Source of the DNA: Amorphophallus konjac
Taxonomy: Eukaryota > Streptophyta > Magnoliopsida > Alismatales > Araceae
DNA: 64,000 nt
Direction of reading: 5' to 3'
NCBI GenBank assembly: GCA_022559845.1
Contig: CM040126.1
Location: 124,720,886-124,784,885 of the forward strand
Every line of letters begins with the position of its first letter. Position 1 is the first letter of the stretch. The notes under the pieces were generated by a model that was not told where the DNA came from, searched no databases, and was given only the letters and a program-made list of their open reading frames with translations. Of this stretch, positions 48,281 to 57,271 are shown piece by piece. The translations under genes were made by a program, and so were the position numbers.

Positions 48281-48739
48281 CAAGATGTGAGGCCCAGCTG
48301 TTTATGCTGTGTATCAGCGGAAGCCACACTCGGGTTTGAGTGTGGGGTGGACGTAGGTCTGTGGACCAAACCACCTAAAAATCCCCTTGTCTTCTATGGT
48401 TTGATTGCCTTATTCGATTCGCTAGATGTATGCATAGGCACGATCTGTTTCTTATATCTAGTGAGAGATAGGTTTGCACACCGTGCGTTTGATTCTGGTC
48501 TTGATAGAGTCTAGTTGATTAGATGAACTGAGTCATCTCTTTAGTTTATATGGAGTAGATCAGATGTACAGTCTATCTGATCTTCCTTCCATCATTTGAA
48601 GAGTGCATCTAAGCTGATTAAGGCATCCGTTGGTTTTTAATTCCGCATCTCTGTTTGTTTAATTTTTTTTAATTGGGCAAAATTCTTAAGGATATATTCA
48701 TTCACCCCCCTCTGAATCTATCGCACCAGCCTCAACAAT

Positions 48740-48751
48740 TGGTATCAGAGC
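48740..48751 (+). other. Primer-binding site of element C (initiator tRNA-Met)
   Basis: TGGTATCAGAGC two bases after the 5' LTR. Confidence 0.9.
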
Positions 48752-48881
48752 GGGTGTCTGCACAGAGGGTCCAGCGACGTGCAGATCCGATCCATAATTG
48801 GCTTCGGTGTGATCCAAGTTGATCTGTTCGCTTGCATTATTTTAATCTCTTCTTTATTTAGAATTCTGATCTTGTCTGAGC

Positions 48882-50950
48882 ATGGAATTCATGATTGATC
48901 TCTCGAGGTTTGAGGGTCTAGGCTTTTACAAGTGGCTTAATCAATTTAGAGAGTACATGATACAGGTTAATCCAGATCTATGGATAATCATTGCACACAG
49001 CCCTTATGAAGTTTCAAAGGATAAATCCTTATGGAAAACTTTATATCAACTAAAATTCTGTAAAAATCAAAAGGCCCTAGACATTGTGAAAGGGGTGATA
49101 AGATCTAATGTGCTTACATGTATCTCTGAGTGCAGAAGCGCAAAGGAAGTGATAGACAAACTGACTAACGACTATGGTGGAGAAGGAACTCAGTGCTTTA
49201 TGACAAGAGATCACATCAGTGATCAATCAGATGAGTCTCCATCTCAGGTAACTTCTAACTCAGAACAATCAGCTCTTGATGAATTGATTGAAATGTATGA
49301 AAACTTGTTAGAAGAATACAAATCTCTTATGACTGAAAAGAGAAAAATGAAAAAGGAGATGCTATACGAAATAAGAGAACTGAAATGTGAAAATGAAAAT
49401 TTGAAAGATAGTCTGAAAAGAAATGAAAAATCATGCAATGAGTATGTTTCTGTGAAAAATTTGAATAACAGTCTTCAATCAGAACTGAAAATGCAGGAAC
49501 AACAAATTGACTCTCTAAAAGAAAAAGTAGAAGAATTGAAGAATAGAAATTCTGAGCTAGAAATGTCTAAACAGAAATTGAATGAGGATTTGAAAACTGT
49601 GGATCAAAATAATTTGATTGATGAAAATAAAATGTTGAAAGATCAAAATAAGAAGTTGATGGTTTTGAACATTGTTGCTACTGAGAGATGCATGACTGTT
49701 GAACGGGAAAAATGTGCTGAAATTAAACTTAATGATGAAAAAGAACAAAAACTTCTACATGAGATTCAAATCTTGAAAAATCTCAATGATGCCATGCAGA
49801 AATAAATTCTCACCTGTGATGAAGATCTAACAAACTCTGAACACAGATCACTTCACTTAAATGTGAAATTGCTGATTTGAATAAATCACTGTCTAAATTT
49901 GTTAAGGGAAAAGAAAATCTTGATAAACTACTGGAAAATAAAGTGAACATTCAGAAAGAAGGATTAGATTTTAATCCAGATAATGAGAGAAGTATCAAAG
50001 GAAAAGAACAAATTATTGTTGTGAAAAGTTCAGAATGTGCTGGTACCTCAAAATCTATTTTACCTAAGAAATCTCAGAACATTCATAAGCACGGGGCTGA
50101 ATAAAAGAAAAAGGAAAATTGTTGTAAAAAATCTTCTCATAAAATTCAGTTTGAAAAGAAAAAGAATGTGCAGTGTTTTTATTGCAATAAGATAGGTCAT
50201 ATGATGTATGAGTGTAAGTTGTTTGAATTAGATGACCTAGCTGCTACTACTGCACAGAAAATTCCTGTTAGAAATCATACTTTTCAAAGAAAGAAAATAA
50301 ATTGTTTCTGCTGTGGAAAAGTAGGACACACGGCTGCTCAATGTTGGTTTACAAGTGGTAAGAAAAGATCACGTTCATATCATACAAAATTCTCTGCAAA
50401 CCAACATGGTTTTAATAAGAACAAACTTGTTCATGTAAACCATCACATCACTTGCTATAACTGTAACAAATCTGGTCACAAGGCCACCGAATGCTGGTCA
50501 GGCTCTTTCAGAAGAAATCCAATTAGCTGTTCTCAATGTGGAAAGCATGGACATATAATCAAGGACTGTTGGCATGCCCAAGGAAGCCATGTTAATGACA
50601 ATTTTTTTAAATTCTCTGCCAAAAGACCTGTGAACTTTTCATGTTTTAACTATGATAAACCAGGTCATAAGTCTGCAAATTGTTGGTTATCAGGTAATAA
50701 GAAACAAACTGTCCATGCATACAACAGAATATTTCATGCTTATGTTCATGGGTCTCAGACTGCTATTGATATGCATTATAGGACCAGAAAATCTGTTGTT
50801 TCATGTAGATATTGTGGAAAATCTGGTCACTCCATGGATAGTTGTTACCTGATTGATTATGATGATAATGTTGCTAAGAGACTGTTCAGAACACCTGTCA
50901 AGATTAACGCAGGATCCAAGGCTGTTTGGGTCCCTGCAGGATCAAAATGA
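48882..50950 (+). pseudogene. Copia-type gag of element C with six zinc-knuckle units
   Basis: ATG 48882 starts the copia gag N-terminus (FEGLGFYKWLNQFREYM ... NPDLW), followed by a long Lys/Glu/Asn coiled coil. A stop at 49803-49805 with a nearby frameshift, and a TAA at 50102-50104, are the visible lesions; total length would be about 690 residues. From 50168 come six knuckles: CFYCNKIGHMMYEC, CFCCGKVGHTAAQC, CYNCNKSGHKATEC, CSQCGKHGHIIKDC, a fifth with the second Cys changed to Tyr (CFNYDKPGHKSANC), and CRYCGKSGHSMDSC. It ends SKAVWVPAGSK then TGA. The known Sirevirus gags that I recall have fewer knuckles. Knuckles bind RNA during packaging. Confidence 0.82.
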
Positions 50951-50966
50951 TTAATGTGCTGCAGGT

Positions 50967-51011
50967 GTGCCTTGGAAGTTGATGAATAAAGGGGTAAATA
51001 AACCAAGGCAC
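50967..51011 (+). other. Stem-loop just after the gag stop of element C
   Basis: GTGCCTTGG (50967-50975) pairs perfectly with CCAAGGCAC (51003-51011); loop 27 bases with AATAAAGGGGTAAATAAA. It begins 16 bases after the gag stop. The equivalent stem in A has C-G where this one has T-A. Confidence 0.55.
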
Positions 51012-52900
51012 TCAAAATGAAAACCCCAGGATCCTACGCTTCAGGTCAGTTCTGAACACTGTTTAAATTCCATCATCCGAAAATTGAGAATTTGAAATGA
51101 CTGTATATCATGTTGCTCTGTTGGTGCTAAATTGAAATTTTCTGAAATAGGAATTGCTCAATCATGTTCATGGTAGCTCACTTCTCTCTGAAGTGCATGG
51201 ATTATAATTGAATGTCAAACTTGAAATCATGTGATGTGCTTTCATCATATATCATGCACTTAGTCAGGGGGAGTTCAACCATTCTTGATTAACCATACTG
51301 CTGCTCATGCTTTGTTGTCTACATGGTGCATCTAGACAGAGGGAGCTTTTTTGATCATCTTATTCACTTTCACCTGAAATCCTCTTGTCTAGTTTATTGG
51401 ATCTTCTAATGCTCTCAATTTGTTTCAATTGAATTCTCTGTTGCCTTCACTGAAATAGCTCATATGTCTATATTCTAGACTCAACTACTGCTTATTGATA
51501 TACTCTCTTCTGATGATCTTCTTTCCTGTTGTTGTTTCTTCCACCAGCTTATACTCATTCTTCACATACTTCTTAGCTGGTGTGACTGATTTGTTTATAT
51601 TGTTGATTAGTTGGTCAGCTATATTTTTGATCTGATCTGAGGAACACAAGTTGCAGGCCATGCAATTTAGTCTGAGAATCATGTAGAAATTCATATCATA
51701 TAGGTTTAAGAATGACCACTAAATCAGACTGATATAAGGTTTATGTATTCTCATATTTGCATTTAAATGACTTGAAAAATATCTGAATGATAAGCTTTAA
51801 TAAATTTTAACCACATGTGTCATGAAAACCTTAGACTCACTCATCTAAAAAGTGAAAGTTTGAAATCAAGGCTACTTTGGTTGAGATACATAGAGTGAGT
51901 ATTGTTTTAAAACATTAACTTGAAAAATGTTGACTAAAAGAAAAAAAAAATTGAATTCAGAGCAATGACTTGGTCACTGAGAAACTGGGTTCTCTATCAA
52001 TGAAATAGCGTAAACCTACGTCATGAAGGGCCATAGTTATCTCTGGTGAAAATTTATTGAGAACCTGACAGAGCAATGTCATGTGTGTGTTGAGTAACTG
52101 GGGAGTCTGGCCTCTAATCAAGGTGTCTCCTCACGTAAAAAGACATTTCTATTGCTAACTCTGGTCTCAATGTTGAGAGACAATGACAGTTCTCACACTG
52201 AGTAACTGGGTCACTTCACCTGAGACGTGTTGTGCCTCACGTAAAAAGGTGTTGATCAACTTAAATTGCTCAGGAAAAGTATAATGTGCTTCAAATGAAA
52301 ATATCTTGCAAACTCTGTCAACTCATGCTCTTGTAAAAGTGTTTAATCTCAATACTAATCTGTGTAACTCTCAAAGGAATCATTGAGATCATGCATGTAA
52401 GTCAAAGATAATTGGTCCTAAGTGTTATCTGATTATTTGGTTCACCTTTATTGAAACTTGAATTCAGATATTGAGTTTAATTTACAAATTTGGTATACAT
52501 CATAATTAAATCAGGTTGGTCAAGTTGCCAATTCATAACCCTCTATGATAGGAGAGTCTATTCATGTTAAGACTTATTGTAGTGGTGCATGCCTTACAAT
52601 CTCTCATGATCTGTTTCACCCCTGACAACTTGATCAATAGGAACTTTGTTGACAATTCTCTCTTATCGGTTGATTGATTATTCCTTGAGATGTACTGTGC
52701 TTTGACTGTTTCTCACCCCTACTCTTGTCCACACTATTGGAATCTTCCATCTTATTTTCTGTAACCAGTTCTGATTCTGTGGACTTTCCACCTGCTTTAT
52801 TCTGTCCACGCATATGTGAGGTGCCACAACCATTATTGTTTGGATTCCTTGTGATGGCAGATTTCAGATTGCTTCATTGGGTAACCAGAGTTCATTCCTG
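51012..52900 (+). other. Interior of element C without coding capacity
   Basis: No pol or env-like motif on either strand. Two GAGTAACTGGG ... CTCACGTAAAAAG segments (near 52093-52140 and 52200-52250) resemble each other and one in element A. Otherwise nothing is seen. Confidence 0.6.
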
Positions 52901-53301
52901 CACTTCAGGGGAAGTTCTGGGTCATCTGCATTTAAGGGGAGAGTAGTCAAGCATTCATGTTGAACAGATTTCATTTATTGCTTCTTAAAGGGGGAGGATT
53001 GATACTTGATTGTCTAACTGCCCCTGTGCTTGTTGATTGTATTCCTTTATTCAGGGGGAGTTTCTTGTATGGTTGTTCTTCCTTTTTATCTAGGGAGAAT
53101 ATGTGGTGTCATATTGCACTTTGGGGGAGAATAGATAGCTCCAATGTGCTTTCATGTAGTTAAAGGGGGAGTTGTTATATCAATCTTTTCATACATGCTT
53201 AATTTTTCTCTCAAACTATTTTCTTTTTGATGAAGTCAAAGGGAGAGAATAGTTTGGGTCTGTATGGCTCATAGTGTTGCCATCATCAAAAAGGGGGATA
53301 T
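52901..53301 (+). other. Repeated polypurine tracts of element C
   Basis: Purine tracts of the GGGGGAG/GGGGAGA type occur near 52936, 52990, 53056, 53123, 53164 and finally AAAAAGGGGGATAT next to the 3' LTR. Multiple tracts before the 3' LTR are a Sirevirus hallmark. Confidence 0.75.
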
Positions 53302-55054
53302 TGTTATACCCCTGTGGTTTTGATGTCAGCAAGCACTATGAGTATGAATGATTGATCACCATGTGTCTGCATATGAATGATTGATTGAGCATCTTATTTC
53401 CATGCATGCATGAAGAGTCATGTGGGTTCTGGTATATAGAGTGCATTGTTAGTTCTCCTGCACAGTGCATCGGTGCAATATCTGCCATATGCATACATTG
53501 CATCGGTGTATTCATCAGTTGCTTCAATACAAAGTCGATGCGTGTTCATTATGCATACAAAGGCGGCGCATAGTTCATTGCAAAGTATGTACATTCTTCG
53601 ATGGCATATCTGTGCACCGCTTGTACATTGCACACACAAGTCTGTACATTCTTCGACGGCATGTCTGTACATCTTTTGTACCATGCACTCCAAGTCTGTA
53701 CAATCTTTGGTGGCAAGTCTGTACATCGTCTTGTCGCATGCACACAAAAGTCTGTACACATCTCGGTGGCATGCCTGAGCATTCCTCTTCAATGTGCATA
53801 CTTTCCTATATGCATACTGCATTCCACGCTATAAAGTTTGTACATGCTTAGTTCAAATCTCGAACTAACTCGATCATCCTTTTCTTTTCCTTCAGATTGA
53901 TTCAAACTGATAATATGTTCAACCTGACGGAACATCTGTTCGAGGAGCTTAAGAAAGGCACATGATCCAAGGATAGAGGTCTAACCCTGATCGTGACACG
54001 TGGAACCATTGTGCTGGGATACCGCCACGTGGACTAAGGCCTCTGGGTGGGAATCATGGAAAGCACACGCCCTACCTCACTGCTCTATAAATAAGAAGCT
54101 TCTTCCTGAAGAGCAGAGTGAAAGAAGTAGATAGAGGAAGAAAGATCTACAGCAGCACGATCCAGTGAGGAGAAGAGAGTAGCAGCAGAGAAGAGCATAA
54201 GTGAAAGTGAGAGAGCTCGTGAGATCGAGAGAGATCGAGAGAGAGAGAGAGTGAAGAAAGAACTTGAGGAGAAGAAGAAGAGAAGCTTCATTGAAGATCT
54301 GTTATCTGTTGGCTCTTGGATCAGATCCAGAACAAATTGTTCCTATCGTTTACAGCTTTCAGTTGCTGTGTTTCCTTTGTTCTTCTTATTCAGTAGAGCT
54401 AAGCTATATTACTCAGCATTGTAGAGGAGGATTCCTCTGGTCAGCAAGCTGTGTTGCTCAGCGAGCAAGGTGGATACCTCGGACAGTAAGCTGTGTTGCT
54501 CAGCGGGCGAGGTGGATACCTCGGACAGCAAGCTGTGTTGCTCAGCGGGCGAGGTGGATACCTCGGACAGCAAGCTGTATTGCTCAGTAGTTGTAGGTAA
54601 GCTGTGAGGCCCAGCTGTTTAAGCTGTGTATCAGCGGAAGACACACTCGGGTTTGAGTGTGGGGTGGACGTAGGTCTGTGGGCCGAACCCCCTAAAAATC
54701 CACTTGTCTTCTGTGGTTTGATTGCCTTATTCGATTCACTAGATGTATGCATAGGCACGATCTGTTTCTTATATCTAGTGAGAGATAGGTTTGCACACCG
54801 TGCGTTTGATTCTGGTCTCGATAGAGTCTAGTTGATTAGATGAACTGAGTCATCTCTTTAGTTTATATGGAGTAGATCAGATGTACAGTCTATCTGATCT
54901 TCCTTCCATCATTCGAAGAGTGCATCTAAGCTGATTAAGGCATCCGTGGGTCTTTAATTCCGCATCTCTGTTTGTTTAATTTTTTTTAATTGGGCAAAAT
55001 TCTTAAGGATATATTCATTCATCCCCCTCTGAATCTATCGCACCAGCCTCAACA
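53302..55054 (+). repeat. 3' LTR of element C
   Basis: 1753 bp, starts TGTTATACCCC and ends CCTCAACA. It differs from the 5' copy at about 5% of sites near its start, mostly transitions, and lacks the 29-bp expansion. Confidence 0.9.
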
Positions 55055-55059
55055 TTATC
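55055..55059. repeat. Target site duplication of element C, right copy
   Basis: TTATC, partner of 46773-46777; the antisense ORF resumes after it. Confidence 0.9.
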
Positions 55060-56089
55060 TTCTTCAGAGTTGCCCATCTGATACATTCTATGGCTATTTC
55101 AAGGCTCATTCCCATCAGAATCTGATCCAAGCTCCCATACTGCGGCTAACCGCAAGGGTTGGTCACAGCGATATGTATACATCACTAAGTCGGAGGGCCA
55201 CAAAGTCTCTGATAGTTGTATGCGTCGGGGCATCCGTAACACCTGGCGTGATAGGAAGCCCCCCGTTGGGGCTGAGGATCGCCCGAAGTTGAAGGCTATT
55301 AGTCGGTATCCTCTCGTTGACGCGGACTTCGTGCTGACTCCGACGCTGCTCCGAGAGTTGGGGTTGAGTCCTCCGTTGCCGCAGGGTATTGGTCTCGACT
55401 TCTCGTCAGGTTGTGTTGGCGGCCCATTGGATTAAGCTAACCTTGTTCTGGTTTTAGGTGCGCCTGAGGTTCCGATGTGGAGCTACGAGATCGTCAAGTT
55501 GCCACGGTTTGCTCCCTGCCCTGTGGACCACGTTGCTTCGGGTACTGGTTGGGTGTCGGTCGTTGCCCCCCAGGCTGAGGTTGTGTTCGCCCCGGGAAGG
55601 CTGTCGTATCCCGTTCCAATTGGCATTCCTCTAATATGCTCGCCTGAAGCATCCGTGGCTAGCGGAGGACCAAGTCTTCGGCGGAGTTCTTCTGAAGCCA
55701 CCTCTAGTGCAGCTGGTGAAGAGCCTGCCATGGCTGGCGGTAGTCGAATCCCCTTGACTGATGACAAGCTGGCAGAGATGGACAGTCGCTATCGATCGAG
55801 GAAGAGAAGGAGAGATTCTACCTCGGCCAGGAGTCGTGTCCCGCCTCCTTCTTTGTCTGGGGCGCCTCCCCCTAATGCTCCTCCACCGCCACCATCTAAG
55901 GCACCGACAGCCCCTGTTCTGAAACCTACCTCAGGAGGGTGGGGGCGTGAAAGAGGCGAAGCTCCTGCTGCTGCCGAAGTTGGTTCTCTCCCCCTACCGA
56001 GGGTCCCTTCACGTGGTCAGTCCTCACAGCCTGAGGACCTGGCGGTGGGGCTGCCCGGGGTAGCGACTGTTGTTGACCTCATGGTGTAG
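55060..56089 (+). pseudogene. Antisense extra ORF of the Tat-like element, C-terminal part
   Basis: The frame joins 46777 to 55060 without a shift and reads to TGA 55290-55292. The following sequence is better read one frame over (55220-55435, FVLTPTLLRELGLSPP), which points to a frameshift near 55220-55250. After TAA at 55435 the sequence CTTGTTCTGGTTTTAG/GTGCGCC looks like an intron end, and a frame from about 55460 to TAG 56089 codes a Ser/Pro-rich tail with a basic patch (RSRKRRRDS) and a Pro run. Whether the intron is real cannot be told. Confidence 0.55.
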
Positions 56090-56498
56090 AGTGCTCGCTT
56101 CTAGGAAACCCTTAGGCTACCTTCTCATTTTCAAGGGGAGCGGTGCTCGCCTCTAGGAAACCATTAGGCTACCTTCTCATTTTCGAGGGGAGTCATGCTC
56201 GCCTCTAGGAAACCCTTAGGCTACCTTCTCATTTTTGAGGGGAGTCACGCTCACCTCTAGGGAACCCTTAGGCTACCTTCTCATTTTTGAGGGGGGTCAT
56301 GCTCGCCTCTAGGAAACCTTTAGGTTACCTCCTCATTTTCGAGGGGAGCCGTGCTCACCTCTAGGAAACCTTTAGGTCACCTCCTCATTTTTGAGGGGAG
56401 CCGTGCTCGCCTCTAGGAAACCCTTAGGTCACCTCCTCATTTTCAAGGGAAGCCGCGCTCGCCTCTAGGAAACCCTTAGGTCACCTCTTTGGAGTATG
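56087..56498. repeat. 52-bp tandem repeat in the 3' untranslated region of the Tat-like element
   Basis: Eight units with exact 52-bp spacing; the CTAGGAAAC (or variant) landmark is at 56101, 56153, 56205, 56257, 56309, 56361, 56413 and 56465. Units have CTCGCCTCTAGGAAACC, TTAGGCTACC or TTAGGTCACC, and CTCATTTTCGAGGGGAG. They fill the gap between the pol stop and the antisense ORF. Tandem repeats at this site are known in Tat-lineage elements and can seed satellites. Confidence 0.9.
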
Positions 56499-56537
56499 TG
56501 GACTACTTGCCTCAGTAGAGTACGGCTGGTGATGGCT

Positions 56538-57271
56538 TTACTTAAAGAATTTCCTGAGGTTGACGGAGTTCCACGTCCGGGGTACCTCCCCCCCAGCGTC
56601 ACTATCAGGTATGATCCTTTACCGAGTGTTTTCGCTACCCTGTACGGGCCTTCCCAATTTGGTGCGAGTTTTCCCGCGGCACCCCTTGGGTCGGCCACGC
56701 TTCCTCACCGTAAAACCAAATCTCCTGGGAAGAAGTGTCATTCCTTGACCCGAGCGTTGTAGTATTGGGCCAGCTTCTGTTGGTACGTCACGAGCTTCAT
56801 TCGAGCGCGCGTTCTATCGTCATCGAGAAGGGCCAAGTTCTCCCGCATCACTCGGTTGTTCCTGGCTTCATCAAAGTGTCCCACTCGTAGCGAGGGATTG
56901 GATATCTCTATCGGTATCACTGCCTCAGCTCCATAGGCGAGATGAAAAGGTTTCTCTCCGGTGGAAGCCCTAGCGATGGTCCGGTGGACCCATAGAATGC
57001 TGGGGATCGAGTCAATCCATGAGTCACCTGCTTGGTCCAAGCGGGTCTTGATGCCGTGGAGGAGGGTTCGGTTGGCGTTTTCCACCAACCCATTGGCTTG
57101 GGGGTGCCCCACCGAAGTGTAGTGGTTCCAGATCCCCAACTCTGAGAACTTTTCCTGAAAGGCAGTGCTCGCGAATTATCTACCGTTGTCGGTTGTGAGA
57201 ACCCTTGGGATCCCGAATCGATAGATGATGCTTTGTAGCATGAACTTCCAAGCAGCTTCGCTTGTTATCTT
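56538..57271 (-). pseudogene. Integrase C-terminal part of the Tat-like element
   Basis: On the minus strand the core motifs FGIPRVLTTDNGR (second catalytic Asp), VGHPQANGLVENANRTLL (catalytic Glu), WVHRTIARASTGEKPFHLAYGAEAVIP and the C-terminal LAPNWEGPYRVAKTLGKGSY are present, typical of Tat/Athila-type integrase without a chromodomain. The stop is at 56540-56538 (in the frame reading VPRTWNSVNLRKFFK). Lesions: TAA in place of Gln after DNGR (near 57179), TGA near 56761, another near 56719, and a frameshift near 56600. It is cut at 57271 by the LTR of D. Confidence 0.85.

Larger units (their letters stand above)
46778..48737 (+). repeat. 5' LTR of element C
   Basis: 1960 bp, starts TGTTGTGCCCC, ends CCTCAACA. 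U3 is built of AAGTCTGTACAT-like words. It is about 200 bp longer than the 3' copy, mainly from two identical 29-bp units and a third degenerate one near 47190-47310. An (AG)n run is at about 47884-47912. Confidence 0.9.
46778..55054 (+). mobile_element. Sirevirus-like non-autonomous element C, full length
   Basis: 8277 bp with LTRs 46778-48737 and 53302-55054, a tRNA-Met primer-binding site, a nearly complete gag, repeated GGGGGAG tracts and a perfect duplication TTATC. After gag there are 2.3 kb without any pol domain or third ORF. Gag and LTR words (TCGGTGCA, hairpin units, the CACCCCCCTCTGAATC(C/T)ATCGCACCAG end) make C a relative of A, though a different family. Confidence 0.9.
45070..57271 (-). 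mobile_element. Tat-lineage Ty3/gypsy element, 3' part, minus strand, carrying element C
   Basis: On the minus strand the order is integrase (57271 to 56538), a 52-bp tandem repeat, an ORF antisense to pol, a polypurine tract (45904-45913) and a 3' LTR (45903 to 45070). An antisense extra ORF between pol and 3' LTR is known from several Tat-lineage elements, such as Grande. The 5' part lies beyond chromovirus D, outside the window. Element C is inserted in the antisense ORF and D in the integrase. Confidence 0.75.
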
